Source: Marinobacter guineae
GTDB lineage: Bacteria > Pseudomonadota > Gammaproteobacteria > Pseudomonadales > Oleiphilaceae
Assembly: GCF_002744735.1 (NCBI RefSeq)
Contig: NZ_KZ319340.1
Span: forward strand, 1,149,030-1,213,029
Direction: 5' to 3'
Length of the DNA: 64,000 nucleotides
Shown here: positions 51,352-61,399 of the stretch, piece after piece
Position numbering within the stretch: position 1 is the stretch's first letter
How the letters are laid out: every line of letters begins with the position of its first letter
Notes under the pieces: model-generated
Told to the model about the DNA's origin: nothing
The model's input: the letters and a program-made list of their open reading frames with translations, nothing else
The model's database searches: none
Made by a program: the position numbers and the translations under genes

Positions 51352-52034
51352 TGGCTGATGACCTTGCGGGCCTGCTCGAGTTCTTCGCGCATGGCGTCGA
51401 TGGTGGCCTTGTAGTCATCGGTGTTGAAGATGGCGGAACCGGCCACAAAAGTATCCGCCCCGGCTTCGGCGATTTCACGAATGTTGTCAGTCTTCACGCC
51501 ACCGTCTATTTCCAGCCGGATGTTGAAGTTGCTGGCATCAATACGCTTGCGGGCTTCCCGCAGCTTGTCCAGGGTACCGGGAATGAACTTCTGGCCGCCG
51601 AAACCGGGGTTCACGGACATCAGTAGAACCATGTCCAGCTTGTCCATGACATGATCCATGTAATGCAGCGGTGTGGCCGGGTTGAACACCAGGCCGGCCT
51701 GGCAGCCACCCTCACGGATCAGCTGCAAAGATCGATCGATGTGGTTGGACGCTTCCGGATGGAAGGTGATGTAACTGGCGCCGGCATCAATGAACATGCG
51801 GATCAGGTCGTCTACCGGTGAGACCATCAGGTGGACATCAATGGGAGCCGTTACCCCGTGTTTGCGAAGCGCCTCACATACCATGGGACCGATGGTCAGG
51901 TTGGGTACGTAGTGATTGTCCATTACATCGAAGTGCACAACATCGGCGCCGGCGGCCAGGACATTGTCAACTTCCTCGCCCAGACGGGCAAAATCGGCGG
52001 ACAGGATGGATGGGGCAATCAGGTAAGGGTTCAT
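51348..52034 (-). CDS. rpe: Ribulose-phosphate 3-epimerase
   Basis: Interconverts ribulose 5-phosphate and xylulose 5-phosphate in the pentose phosphate pathway. 228 residues, TIM barrel. Motifs: [16 protein letters not shown] (about 7-22), [19 protein letters not shown] with metal-binding His and Asp, [25 protein letters not shown], and [12 protein letters not shown] with the second Asp. Starts ATG 52034 and is followed by gph with a four-base overlap. Confidence 0.97.
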   Translation of the reverse strand: MNPYLIAPSILSADFARLGEEVDNVLAAGADVVHFDVMDNHYVPNLTIGPMVCEALRKHGVTAPIDVHLMVSPVDDLIRMFIDAGASYITFHPEASNHIDRSLQLIREGGCQAGLVFNPATPLHYMDHVMDKLDMVLLMSVNPGFGGQKFIPGTLDKLREARKRIDASNFNIRLEIDGGVKTDNIREIAEAGADTFVAGSAIFNTDDYKATIDAMREELEQARKVISQ

Positions 52035-52150
52035 GACGGCTCTCTCACAACAATGAATAATGGCGTGGTCAGCGGCCCCTGCCGCATAGTCAAAGCGAGT
52101 GCTAGTCTAACAGCTCAGTCGTGTTTTTCGCAGTCAAAGGGTCAGGATCT

Positions 52151-53092
52151 GTGCATAGAATCGAGGTTTGTAGACATCCGGTCAGGTGGCTTTTTGTGGT
52201 GGCTGCGTTGGTCGCTGTGGCGCTACCGGCGGGGGGCGCCCAGGAAGAAGAGTCGGCTGAGCAGGCGCCGACGGTATCGGTCACGGAGCCCGCGAATCGG
52301 TTCCTGATCTGGACGGGCACCGGTGAACGAGGGCTGAGCCAGACGTTTCCCGAGGCCGGGGTCTGGCTGGAGCTTGAAGAGGGCGAGCGCGCGTTGGGGC
52401 TGTTTTATCCTGAGATCAGGCTGCCGGCCCGGGGCGCCGTGGTGGTTCTGGCTGATGAAGGTGAAACTGCCGCATCCGGATTGGCGGGAGCAATGGCCAG
52501 GGCATTGTCTGCGAGGGGGTGGGCGGTGTTGACGCTTGGCCTGGAAGCCTCGTCTCCTGCCTTGCAAAGAATACTGGTGCGACCAGTTGTGAGTGCCCCG
52601 GGGCAGGAAGTAAATGATGAAGCGCCCACCGAGTCGGTGATGATTGACGTTATGCAGCCGGAAAATGCGGATGATCTGGAGGCCCGCTACCGCAACCGGA
52701 TCAGCCAGGTCCTGGAGGCAGGACTGGCCGAACTGATCGACCGGGGCTACGAGACGCCGGTGCTTTTGGGTATCGGCCGGGCGAGCATTCATGTGACCAA
52801 CCGGATCCTGGAGGGCGCGAGCGCGTCGGCCCTGGTCTGGGTCGCGCCCCGGTTTTATCCCGTTGACCGCGTGGACTTGCCAGAGCGCCTGGCTTCGCTC
52901 GGCATCGCGTTGCTGGATCTTCATCCGGCAGGGTCAAGAGGTGATGAGGCGGGTTGGAGTACCGGTGAGAAGCTGCTTCGGGCAGGTGTTGGCGGCTACC
53001 AGCGGCAACCGATCCCCTGGTTCAGCCCTCCCTCGGTGGCACTTGGTGATGTTATAGCCAGCCGCGTTGCGGCCTGGTTGGAATCCCGCTGA
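52151..53092 (+). CDS. DUF3530 family exported protein
   Basis: 313 residues from a GTG at 52151 (protein HRIEVCRHPVRWLFVVAAL), which follows AGGA at 52144-52147; the frame is open from 52121 but that earlier GTG has no ribosome site. A signal peptide spans about 8-30 (cleavage after ALPAGGA). The rest looks like an alpha/beta hydrolase relative: LPARGAVVVLADEGETAASG near the N-terminus, VLLGIGRASIHVTNRILEG in place of a GxSxG elbow (GRAS). Function of the family is unknown. It is divergent from rpe and convergent with the J-domain protein. Confidence 0.8.
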   Translation: MHRIEVCRHPVRWLFVVAALVAVALPAGGAQEEESAEQAPTVSVTEPANRFLIWTGTGERGLSQTFPEAGVWLELEEGERALGLFYPEIRLPARGAVVVLADEGETAASGLAGAMARALSARGWAVLTLGLEASSPALQRILVRPVVSAPGQEVNDEAPTESVMIDVMQPENADDLEARYRNRISQVLEAGLAELIDRGYETPVLLGIGRASIHVTNRILEGASASALVWVAPRFYPVDRVDLPERLASLGIALLDLHPAGSRGDEAGWSTGEKLLRAGVGGYQRQPIPWFSPPSVALGDVIASRVAAWLESR

Positions 53093-53100
53093 AATAATGC

Positions 53101-53859
53101 TCAGCCGGCGGCGTGGTGACGCTTTATCAGCTCCCAGGCCTGCTGATAATTCAACAATCGTTCCTTGGCCAGACTTTTTTCGCTGGCACTGACCTGCTGC
53201 TGCGCCAGCTTGTCTGGATGGCATTCGGACACTTTTTTGCGGTAGGCCCGCTTGATGACTTCCAGTGAATCCCGCCGGGTAACCCCCAGCAGCTCGCAGG
53301 CCTGCTGATAACTGGTTGGTTTGGAGATGCTCTTTGTGTAGCGAGCCCAGACCTTGCTGGCGTAGCTGTTAAAGATGTCTTCACTGACGCCTACGGGCAG
53401 ACCAATCTGGTCTATGGCGTCCTCACAGCGGTAACGCCGGGGTTTGCCGGGGCGGCCGCTGAGCTGGCTGGCGTGACACAGGCAGATGGCGGTTTTCAGG
53501 GCCGGCGCCGGCCAGAGTCGTCTCGACAGCCTCAGGGCCAGGCCTCGTAAAAAGGGCAGTTTCTCGGCGGCTTTGCCCTGCTGAAACCAGCCGATGGCCC
53601 GTCGGCGCTGGCGCGCCGACAGCTTCATGGCTTTGATGAGCGATTCTGCGTTGCCAATGTCGGCTTCGGTGACCCGGCCTTCCGCCCTGGCAATGTAGCC
53701 CAGGAAAAAGAACAGGGGCCGCCGGCACCAGCGGGGAAGCTGGGCCCGCTCAATCAGGGCTGGGGCCTGATGGCCGCACGCCGAGAGTTCCCGCATCAGG
53801 CTGGAAAATTCGGCTTCCATTCGGGCCGGCAGTACGGGTTGTTTGTCACTGCTTGCCAT
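53101..53859 (-). CDS. J-domain protein of the DjlA/TerB type
   Basis: 252 residues from ATG 53859. Residues about 40-130 are a helical TerB-like region (FLGYIARAEGRVTEADIGNAE). A J domain is at the end (about 180-252) with ACELLGVTRRDSLEVIKRAYRKKVSECHPDKLAQ, including the HPD needed to stimulate DnaK. Full DjlA has an N-terminal membrane anchor; none is visible here, so this is a soluble relative. It follows murU by four bases on the same strand and may share its transcript. Client unknown. Confidence 0.85.
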   Translation of the reverse strand: MASSDKQPVLPARMEAEFSSLMRELSACGHQAPALIERAQLPRWCRRPLFFFLGYIARAEGRVTEADIGNAESLIKAMKLSARQRRRAIGWFQQGKAAEKLPFLRGLALRLSRRLWPAPALKTAICLCHASQLSGRPGKPRRYRCEDAIDQIGLPVGVSEDIFNSYASKVWARYTKSISKPTSYQQACELLGVTRRDSLEVIKRAYRKKVSECHPDKLAQQQVSASEKSLAKERLLNYQQAWELIKRHHAAG

Positions 53860-53863
53860 GGTC

Positions 53864-54544
53864 TCAGGAGCTCCCGCCGCGAAGTTGTTGGTCCAGCGCT
53901 CTGAGTCGTTCCGGGGTCCCGACATCCACCCATCGGCCCGGATGGTAGAGGCCCTCCACGCGGCCCTCGCTCATGGCTCTTCGCAGGACCGGCCCCAGTT
54001 TGCCGGCCTGGTCCGTCAGACCCTTAAACAGGCGACGGTGCAAAAGGCTGATGCCAGTGAAGGTCAGGCTGTCAGGGCCGGATTCGGCCAACACACCCTC
54101 TGGCGCAAGATAAAAGTCGCCCTCGGGATGGTGTGGTGGATTATCGGTGACCACCAGCAATGCGTCTGACTGCTCTGGTGGTTTGAGCCTGGACAGTTCA
54201 AAGTCGCTCCAGATGTCACCATTGATCACCAGGAACCAGTCGGATTCACCCCCAGTGATTAGTGGAAGGGCTCGGACGATGCCTCCGGCGGTTTCAAGGG
54301 GCTCACCCTCCCGGGAGTAACGCAGGGAAAGGCCAAACCGATCCCCATTGCCCAGGGTTTCTTCAATCTGGTCGCCCAGCCAGGCGTGATTGATGATTAC
54401 TTCGCTGAATCCCGCACGGTGCAGGTGCTCAAGGTGGTGAACAATCAGCGGCTTGCCCCCGGCGCAAAGCAGGGGTTTGGGGGTGGCCAGGGTCAGCGGC
54501 CGCATGCGTTCGCCTCTGCCAGCTGCGAGAATCATCGCTTTCAC
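53864..54544 (-). CDS. murU: N-acetylmuramate alpha-1-phosphate uridylyltransferase
   Basis: Makes UDP-MurNAc from MurNAc 1-phosphate in the fosfomycin-insensitive peptidoglycan recycling route of Pseudomonas. 226 residues of the sugar-nucleotide transferase fold with the signature MILAAGRGERMRPLT (about 4-18, Gly-rich plus Lys/Arg), KPLLCAGGKPLI, and a VINGDIWSDFELS metal motif near 103. Start is GTG 54544 (complement of 54542-54544); the ATG three codons later is possible. It begins one base after amgK ends. Confidence 0.93.
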   Translation of the reverse strand: MKAMILAAGRGERMRPLTLATPKPLLCAGGKPLIVHHLEHLHRAGFSEVIINHAWLGDQIEETLGNGDRFGLSLRYSREGEPLETAGGIVRALPLITGGESDWFLVINGDIWSDFELSRLKPPEQSDALLVVTDNPPHHPEGDFYLAPEGVLAESGPDSLTFTGISLLHRRLFKGLTDQAGKLGPVLRRAMSEGRVEGLYHPGRWVDVGTPERLRALDQQLRGGSS

Positions 54545-54545
54545 T

Positions 54546-55592
54546 TCAGTGGTGCTCCTGTTCCTGCTTCGGGGCCGGGCCTATGTTGGCCTCGATAAGG
54601 GGCATTACCCGGTCGCTGAGCCATTCGTGAAAATGGCGCAGGGCTGGCTGCCGGCTGCTGGCAACGATCAGGTACTGAACCGTGCGGGGAATGTCATTCA
54701 GGAAACTGTGCTTGCCGTCCCGGATGGACAGGCGTGCGAATATTCCGGCCGCCTTCAGGTGCCGTTGCATGCCCATCAATTCGAACCACTGGCGGAAAGT
54801 TTCCCGGTCTGCCCGGTGTAGTCCGGCTTCACGGCTGCTTTGGCGATATACCTCCAGCCAGTTGCAGATGCGACCTTCGGGCCACTGGACATAGCAATCT
54901 TTGAGCAGTGAGACCACATCGTAGGTCACTGGCCCGGCCACCGCGTCCTGAAAATCGATGACGCCAGGGCGGGCTTCACCCGGACGCACCAGCAGGTTAC
55001 GGGAGTGATAGTCGCGGTGGACGGTAACTTCTGGCTGGGCAAGCGCGCTTTCACGGAGTATGGAAAAGGTGGTGTCCAGTAAGGCCTTTTCGCTGTTTTC
55101 GAGATTCATGCCCAGCTGCTGTTCCAGTAACCAGTCCGGGAACAGCGCCATTTCCCGATCAAGCAATGTGGCATCGTAGGGCGGTAGCGGGTAGTCGGCG
55201 GGCGAGGTCTGCCGCGCAATCAGGGTCAGTTCATCCAGCGCATTCCGGTAAAGCTGGTCCGCAGAGTCATCGGTCAGCTGCGCAAGCATCAGCTGGTCAC
55301 CAAAATCCTCCAGCAGCAGAAAGCCCTGTTTCAAATCCGCCTGCATAATGTCCGGCACCGCCACGCCTTGTCGGTGCCAGTGCCGGGCGATGGCTACAAA
55401 GGGAACGCAGTCTTCGTGTTCTGGCGGCGCATCCATCACGATAAAGGGTCTGGGCTCATTCTGGCCCACACCCTGCCAGACCCGGAAATAACGGCGAAAA
55501 CTGGCGTCGCCGGAAACCGGTTCGGCCTTGCATCGCTCAAAGCCGGGAAACTGTCTGACCCATTCGGTCAGCAACTGCAGGCGGGTGTCCAT
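54546..55592 (-). CDS. amgK: Aminoglycoside phosphotransferase-like sugar kinase (N-acetylmuramate/N-acetylglucosamine kinase)
   Basis: Phosphorylates the anomeric carbon of MurNAc or GlcNAc before MurU. 348 residues of the APH fold: EDCVPFVAIARHWHRQG, LLLEDFGDQLM, the catalytic loop VHRDYHSRNLLV (Asp and Asn) and the metal Asp in GVIDFQDAV. Order amgK-murU is the known recycling pair in Pseudomonas. Divergent from lptD, with about 180 bases between the starts, which hold both promoters. Confidence 0.92.
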   Translation of the reverse strand: MDTRLQLLTEWVRQFPGFERCKAEPVSGDASFRRYFRVWQGVGQNEPRPFIVMDAPPEHEDCVPFVAIARHWHRQGVAVPDIMQADLKQGFLLLEDFGDQLMLAQLTDDSADQLYRNALDELTLIARQTSPADYPLPPYDATLLDREMALFPDWLLEQQLGMNLENSEKALLDTTFSILRESALAQPEVTVHRDYHSRNLLVRPGEARPGVIDFQDAVAGPVTYDVVSLLKDCYVQWPEGRICNWLEVYRQSSREAGLHRADRETFRQWFELMGMQRHLKAAGIFARLSIRDGKHSFLNDIPRTVQYLIVASSRQPALRHFHEWLSDRVMPLIEANIGPAPKQEQEHH

Positions 55593-55774
55593 AGTTCGGG
55601 TTGCGATCCTTTAAATTAAGTTGTCGCTGACTGGGAAAGTTAGCAGACGAGTATAAAGAGGGTAAAACGGTTTTGCAGCGGAGTTTCCGTTAACAACCCC
55701 GGAGGGCACGTGTAAACTAGGCGGCGTTCAGCGTTGCCCGCACTCTCATTCACCCGGAACAGGATCCAGCCACC

Positions 55775-58159
55775 GTGCCATGTCCCGAACGCCCACTGCA
55801 GACGCCGAAAAACCGGTGGCAGAGCCGGTATGGCCGATTGCTGTTGGCTGGCACGCTGGGGCTCGGGTGCGCCACTGGCTATGCTGAAACGCCGCCCTCG
55901 GCGGCGGAGATTGACTGGCGGCCAAGGGCAGAATTGCCGGAAAAGGCCAGGTTGGCATTGCCCGTGTTCTGTGATGGCGGCTACCTGCCGTCCGGCGATG
56001 GTGAAGGCGTGGGCAGCGCCTTCGCCGGAGGCGTTGACGCGGAACAGCCCCTGGAGGCCAGTGGCCTGAATGCCCGCTACGAGATAGATCAGGAGCTCTT
56101 CCTTCAGGGCGATGTCCGCATTCGACAGGGTCAGTTCCAGGTAACGGGTTCGGAAGCAAGATACAGTCAGGCCGAGGGGACGGTGTCGGTTCAGGGGCCT
56201 CTGGTGAGCCGAGGCACTGGCTTCCTGCTGACTGGTGACAGCGCGAATTACAGCGTTGAGACCGGACGCCTCGACGTCAACACCGCCACTTTTTTACTCC
56301 ATGGTCCGGAAATGCGCGGCCGGGCCGGCAGTCTGGCACGGCTCAGCGAGCAACAGGTCGTGATTGAGGACGGGCTACTGACCACCTGCGGCCCGGGGCA
56401 GAATGACTGGGCGATCGTTGCCTCGGAGATCAAACTGGATCGGGCGGAGGGGTTTGGCACTGCCAGGCACGTTCGCCTCGAGGTTCTGGATATGCCGGTT
56501 TTCTATTGGCCCTGGGCCAGCTTTCCCATTGATGACCGCCGGAAATCCGGTTTCCTGTACCCCCAGTTCGGTTCCTCCAGTGCTGGAAGCGGCGGCTTTC
56601 TCGCAGTGCCTTATTACCTGAATCTGGCGCCGCACTATGACGCCACACTCACGCCCCAGTACATTCACGGCCGGGGCCTGTTCAACGAGGCGGAAGGCCG
56701 GTACCTGAGCTCCCTTGGCCAGACGGTTCTGCAGTTGGGTTACATCGGCAACGACTCGGCATACGAGGAAGAGAACCCCGGTGAGTCGGGCGAGCGCTGG
56801 GCCCTGGATGCCACAACAAGGGCAAACTTCGGCAGTGGCTGGTCCGGTTACGGAGATTTCTCCGCGGTGAGTGACGACGATTATCTCAGCGACCTGAATC
56901 GCAGCCTGGCAATCAACCAGGCAACGCACCTTCAGCGCAAAGGTGGCTTTACCTATCGCAGTGCCCAGCAATATTTCGACGCCTATCTGAACGATTACCA
57001 GACCATCAGCGAGCGTATCACCAACCAGAACAAACCCTACGCCCAGCTGCCAAATGTGATCTACGCGGGTCAGGCGGAAGCGGGCGTGTTCGAGACCAAT
57101 CTGGACAGTCAGTACACGGTTTTCTATCGGGAAAATGAAGGCCTGACAGGCCTGGACCGGGCCAATGGCCAGCGTTTTCGGGCGAGGCCGGAGCTGGCTT
57201 TGCCCATGAGAGCCCTATGGGGCTTCAGCCGGCCTTCGTTTAGCGTTGATTATACCCGTTATGAGCTTGAAGATTACGATCTTGGCGACGGTTCCTTTGA
57301 TCGAACCGTGCCGGTTGCCGAATGGGACAATGGTTTGTATTTCGACCGACAGGGGCGCGTGTTCGATGTGCCCTACAACCAGACCCTCGAGCCGAGGCTG
57401 TATTACGCCTGGGCCGATGCCGAAGCCGACCAGAATGATATTCCGGACTTTGATACGGCACTTCAGACATTCCGCTTTGACCAGCTATTCCGGCCGGACC
57501 GTTTTACAGGTGGCGACCGGGTTGGCGATACCAACCAGTTGACCGTCGCCCTGACCAGCCGTTTCAATGACCTGCTCACAGGAGCCGAGCGTGCCCGGTT
57601 CAGTCTCGGCCAGGTGCACTATTTCGAGGATCGTGAGGTCACCCTGTTCGGTGAGGGTGGAGGTACCCGGAGCCGCTCGCCGCTGGCGGGGGAAGTGGTG
57701 CTCAATCCGCTGGAAACCCTGGAAATCCGGTCTTCCGGTCTGTGGGATCCTGATACCGGTAAGACCGAAGAGGGTCGAAGTCAGCTGACTTTCCATTCCA
57801 GCGACTATCGTTACCTGGCCAGCCTGGGCCACACCTACAGCCGGGACGAACTGGAACAATCGGACATTGCGGCCGTTTTCCCGGTGTCGGATCGTGTTAG
57901 TCTCATCGGCCGCTGGGTCTACGACTCGGATCTTGATCGCACGGTAGGCTCCCTGGCGGGTCTGGAATATAACAACTGCTGCTGGAGTGTTCAGGTGGTT
58001 CACCAGAATTACCTGACCGACGACAGGGAGCTTGAGAGCCGAATCCTTTTCCAGGTTCAGCTCAAGGGTCTGGGTGGCAGTGGCGGTGCCTCGTCGCGGA
58101 TTTCCGAGGCGATTTACGGGTTTGATGAAAGGGAGAGCCGCCGGTATGGAACTCCCTGA
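55775..58159 (+). CDS. lptD: LPS-assembly protein LptD
   Basis: Outer-membrane beta barrel that inserts LPS into the outer leaflet with lipoprotein LptE. 794 residues. The signal peptide is about 19-37 after a long N-region. An OstA-like jellyroll (about 75-260) receives LPS from LptA, and the barrel follows (about 270-780). Four cysteines are at 66, 205, 735 and 736, as in E. coli LptD with its paired disulfides. The start codon is GTG 55775, because no ATG precedes the signal peptide in frame; an ATG five bases on is in another frame. First of lptD-surA-pdxA-rsmA-apaH. Confidence 0.95.
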   Translation: MPCPERPLQTPKNRWQSRYGRLLLAGTLGLGCATGYAETPPSAAEIDWRPRAELPEKARLALPVFCDGGYLPSGDGEGVGSAFAGGVDAEQPLEASGLNARYEIDQELFLQGDVRIRQGQFQVTGSEARYSQAEGTVSVQGPLVSRGTGFLLTGDSANYSVETGRLDVNTATFLLHGPEMRGRAGSLARLSEQQVVIEDGLLTTCGPGQNDWAIVASEIKLDRAEGFGTARHVRLEVLDMPVFYWPWASFPIDDRRKSGFLYPQFGSSSAGSGGFLAVPYYLNLAPHYDATLTPQYIHGRGLFNEAEGRYLSSLGQTVLQLGYIGNDSAYEEENPGESGERWALDATTRANFGSGWSGYGDFSAVSDDDYLSDLNRSLAINQATHLQRKGGFTYRSAQQYFDAYLNDYQTISERITNQNKPYAQLPNVIYAGQAEAGVFETNLDSQYTVFYRENEGLTGLDRANGQRFRARPELALPMRALWGFSRPSFSVDYTRYELEDYDLGDGSFDRTVPVAEWDNGLYFDRQGRVFDVPYNQTLEPRLYYAWADAEADQNDIPDFDTALQTFRFDQLFRPDRFTGGDRVGDTNQLTVALTSRFNDLLTGAERARFSLGQVHYFEDREVTLFGEGGGTRSRSPLAGEVVLNPLETLEIRSSGLWDPDTGKTEEGRSQLTFHSSDYRYLASLGHTYSRDELEQSDIAAVFPVSDRVSLIGRWVYDSDLDRTVGSLAGLEYNNCCWSVQVVHQNYLTDDRELESRILFQVQLKGLGGSGGASSRISEAIYGFDERESRRYGTP

Positions 58160-58221
58160 CCGGGAGCTGGACTAAGCCCCTTACCGGCGTGCAGGCTCAC
58201 ATTCCATTTGCAGAGGTGATT

Positions 58222-59562
58222 ATGAAGGCGACACTTCGCCATGGTGTTCAAGCGTTACTGGTTTTTCTTGCCGTTCTGGCACCGCTGACCGTTCAGGCAG
58301 AGCGAAAACTGCTGGATCAGGTAGTGGCCATCGTGGATGAGGATGTCATTCTTCAGACCGAGCTGGAGGCCAGGATTAACACCATCGCCAGTCGGCTCAA
58401 GGCCCAGGGCACAGGACTGCCACCGAGACCGGTGCTGGAAGAGCGGGTTCTTGACCAGCTGATCACCGAATCGATCCAGATGCAGATGGCGGACCGGGCC
58501 GGCATGCGCATCAGCGATAACGAACTGAACGAGACCATGGCCAATATCGCTGAGCGCAACGGCATGACCCTCGCTGAGTTTGAAGCGCAACTGGAAGCGG
58601 AAGGCGTTACTTATAACCAGGCCCGGGAGCAGATCCGCAAGGAAATGCTGACCAGCCGGGTGCAGCAGCGGCAGGTGGGTAACCGGGTCCGGGTGACCGA
58701 CCGGGAGGTTGAAAACTATCTGGAGAGCCAGCAAGCCCGCGGAAACAACAGTGCGGAATACCGGCTGGCCTATATTTTTATCAGTGTTGACGATCCCTCC
58801 GATGAAGCTGAAATGGAAGCCGCCCGGGAAAAGGCTGAACGTCTGCGCAGCGAAATTGTCCAAGGGCGGGATTTCCGCGAAGTTGCTGTTGCGGAATCCG
58901 ATGCCAGTAATGCCCTGGAAGGTGGCGACATGGGCTGGCGGGCAGAGGGCCAGCTGCCCTCTCTGGTCGCTCCAGTGGTGCCGGATCTGGCTGTTGGAGA
59001 GCCATCCCCTGTGTTGGAAAACAACAGTGGCTTCCACCTGGTGATGCTGATGGACAAGCGCGGCGGTGAACAGCAGCAGGTCATTCAGCAGCATCTTGTT
59101 CGTCATATTCTGGTTCGGCCGTCCGAAGCGGTAACCGATAGTGAGGCGGAAGCCAGAATTCGCGACCTTTACCAACAGCTTCAGAACGGAGCCAGTTTCA
59201 GCGCTTTGGCTCAGGACTATTCGGACGATCCGGTATCTGGCTCCGACGGGGGCAATCTGGGCTGGGTAAGCCCGGGCCAGATGGTGCCGGCATTTGAGCA
59301 GGCCATGATTGAGGCTGATGTCGACGAACTGAGAGGGCCATTCCGGTCCCAGTTTGGCTGGCACATTTTGCAGGTTCAGGAGCGCCGCCAGAAGGACATC
59401 AGTGGTGAATTGCGGGAGACTGAGGCGCGCCAGGCAATCTACCGCCGCAAGTTCGAGACCGAATTGCAGAACTGGCTCCGGGAAGTTCGCGACGAGGCCT
59501 TTGTCGAGTTCAAGGGTGAGTACGGCAACGATTCACCCGCAGAAGAAGAGCCGGTTTCCTGA
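58222..59562 (+). CDS. surA: Periplasmic chaperone/peptidyl-prolyl isomerase SurA
   Basis: Escorts outer-membrane proteins, LptD among them. 446 residues from ATG 58222, which follows GAGGTGA; the open frame begins earlier at 58189. Signal peptide to about 27 (ending TVQA). N-terminal chaperone part (about 28-175), then two parvulin domains (about 180-285 and 290-395; second with [19 protein letters not shown] and [17 protein letters not shown]) and a C-terminal helix that packs on the N-domain. Its stop overlaps the pdxA start by one base. Confidence 0.97.
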   Translation: MKATLRHGVQALLVFLAVLAPLTVQAERKLLDQVVAIVDEDVILQTELEARINTIASRLKAQGTGLPPRPVLEERVLDQLITESIQMQMADRAGMRISDNELNETMANIAERNGMTLAEFEAQLEAEGVTYNQAREQIRKEMLTSRVQQRQVGNRVRVTDREVENYLESQQARGNNSAEYRLAYIFISVDDPSDEAEMEAAREKAERLRSEIVQGRDFREVAVAESDASNALEGGDMGWRAEGQLPSLVAPVVPDLAVGEPSPVLENNSGFHLVMLMDKRGGEQQQVIQQHLVRHILVRPSEAVTDSEAEARIRDLYQQLQNGASFSALAQDYSDDPVSGSDGGNLGWVSPGQMVPAFEQAMIEADVDELRGPFRSQFGWHILQVQERRQKDISGELRETEARQAIYRRKFETELQNWLREVRDEAFVEFKGEYGNDSPAEEEPVS

Positions 59563-60572
59563 TGGGTAAACCGCTGGCTCTGGCACTGACAGCAGGCGAA
59601 CCTGCGGGCATTGGTCCCGAGCTGTGTCTTCAGCTTGCGCTGGAGCCCCGGACGGCCGGCATTGTGGTGGTTGCAAACCAGCCGTTACTGGAAGCCCGGG
59701 CGCAACAACTGGGTTTGACGGTTGCGCTGCATTCCTGGCACCCGGGCGAGACGCCCCGGATGGAGGCGGGTCATTTGTCCGTGCTGCACGTGGAGGGCTG
59801 TGCCAGCCACCAGACCGGAAGGCTTGATCCGGTCAACAGCGCCTATGTGCTGAGAACCCTTGAAATCGCTGGTAGCGGCTGCCTGAAGGGGAACTTTGAT
59901 GGCATGGTTACGGCGCCGGTTCACAAAGGGGTGATCAACGAAGCCGGTATCCCGTTCAGTGGCCACACTGAATTTCTGCAGGAGCTGTGCGAGGTCGAGC
60001 GGGTGGTGATGATGCTCGCCACCGAACAGCTGCGCGTGGCGCTAGTGACTACCCACTTACCGCTCAAGGACGTTTCGGCCGCCATTACGCCAGAGCGTTT
60101 GTCCCAGGTTACCCGGATTCTCGATGCCGACCTGAGGCGTTTCTTCGGGATAGAACGGCCGCGAATTCTGGTAGCCGGACTCAATCCCCATGCCGGCGAG
60201 GGTGGTCATCTTGGCCGCGAGGAAATTGAAACCATTGAGCCAACGCTGGAAAAGCTCCGGGCCGAAGGGATTTCACTGACCGGGCCACTTCCGGCCGATA
60301 CCCTGTTCACACCGCACTGGCTCGATCAGGCCGATGCCGTTCTGGCCATGTACCATGATCAGGGGCTGCCGGTGCTGAAATTCCAGGGCTTTGGACGCGC
60401 GGTGAACATCACGCTGGGCCTGCCGATTGTCCGTACTTCTGTCGACCATGGGACAGCCCTCGATCTGGCCGGCACCGGCCGGGCCGACTCCGGCAGTTTG
60501 CAGGCGGCTATCAAGATGGGTGAGCACATGGCCCGCTGTCTTAAATCCAGCAATCAAGAGACACGTTCGTGA
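59562..60572 (+). CDS. pdxA: 4-hydroxythreonine-4-phosphate dehydrogenase
   Basis: NAD-dependent step of pyridoxal 5'-phosphate synthesis. 336 residues. Family stretches are [33 protein letters not shown] (substrate phosphate loop), [10 protein letters not shown] with the metal His, [16 protein letters not shown] (second metal His) and [12 protein letters not shown] (third). Complete and of standard length. Overlaps surA by one base upstream and rsmA by four bases downstream, so all are translated in a coupled way. Confidence 0.97.
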   Translation: MGKPLALALTAGEPAGIGPELCLQLALEPRTAGIVVVANQPLLEARAQQLGLTVALHSWHPGETPRMEAGHLSVLHVEGCASHQTGRLDPVNSAYVLRTLEIAGSGCLKGNFDGMVTAPVHKGVINEAGIPFSGHTEFLQELCEVERVVMMLATEQLRVALVTTHLPLKDVSAAITPERLSQVTRILDADLRRFFGIERPRILVAGLNPHAGEGGHLGREEIETIEPTLEKLRAEGISLTGPLPADTLFTPHWLDQADAVLAMYHDQGLPVLKFQGFGRAVNITLGLPIVRTSVDHGTALDLAGTGRADSGSLQAAIKMGEHMARCLKSSNQETRS

Positions 60573-61399
60573 GTAACAAAGCCGGCCACCAGGCCAGAAA
60601 ACGGTTTGGTCAGAATTTCCTGCACGACCCGGGGGTGATTGAGCGGATCATTCGCGCGATTAACCCCAAGCCGGACGATGCCATTGTGGAAATAGGCCCC
60701 GGCCTTGGTGCGCTGACCGAGGAAATTCTGGCGGTCAATCCGAGGCTCCAGGTGGTGGAGCTTGACCGGGATCTGATTCCGGTACTGCGCACCAAGTTCT
60801 TCAACTATCCGGAATTCCGGATCCACCAAGCTGATGCGCTCAAATTCGATTTCAGCCAGCTGATGGTTGACCGGCCCCTACGGATTATCGGTAACCTGCC
60901 GTACAATATATCCACGCCCTTGATCTTTCACCTGCTCGGGCAGGCGGGCGTCGTGCAGGACATGCACTTCATGCTCCAGAAAGAGGTGGTGCAGCGGATG
61001 GCCGCGGTACCGGGTGACAATAATTACGGGCGCCTGGGTATCATGACCCAGTATTTCTGCAAGGTTCAGCCGTTATTTGAAGTCGGCCCCGGCGCTTTCC
61101 GGCCGGCCCCGAAAGTGGACTCGGCCATTGTCCGCCTGGTTCCTCATCAAACCCTGCCATACCCGGCCAGGGATCTGGCCACCCTGCAGTCCGTGGTGCG
61201 GACCGCCTTCAACGCCCGCCGTAAAACCCTGCGCAAGGCCCTTGGCGGGCTGGTTTCAGTGGCACAGCTGCAGAGTTTGGGAATCAATGACGGGTTGCGA
61301 CCTGAAAACCTGAGCCTGGCTGATTATGTGGCCATTGCAGACCTGTTGGTGGATGCAAAGAGTGTGGCTAATCCGGCAAATGAGGTAAGTGATGACTGA
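60569..61399 (+). CDS. rsmA: 16S rRNA dimethyladenosine transferase
   Basis: Dimethylates two adjacent adenosines near the 3' end of 16S rRNA (KsgA). 276 residues with GTG start 60569. S-adenosylmethionine motif [16 protein letters not shown] (about 38-52), motif II with acidic residue in [13 protein letters not shown], and the catalytic NLPYNISTP loop (about 110-118) that stacks the target base. C-terminal helical domain is present. Overlaps pdxA by four bases and apaH by eight. Confidence 0.97.
   Translation: MSNKAGHQARKRFGQNFLHDPGVIERIIRAINPKPDDAIVEIGPGLGALTEEILAVNPRLQVVELDRDLIPVLRTKFFNYPEFRIHQADALKFDFSQLMVDRPLRIIGNLPYNISTPLIFHLLGQAGVVQDMHFMLQKEVVQRMAAVPGDNNYGRLGIMTQYFCKVQPLFEVGPGAFRPAPKVDSAIVRLVPHQTLPYPARDLATLQSVVRTAFNARRKTLRKALGGLVSVAQLQSLGINDGLRPENLSLADYVAIADLLVDAKSVANPANEVSDD

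Noticed and set aside
58255-59364. 369-codon minus-strand frame opposite surA
   Set aside because: surA is certain; the antisense translation has no recognisable domain.
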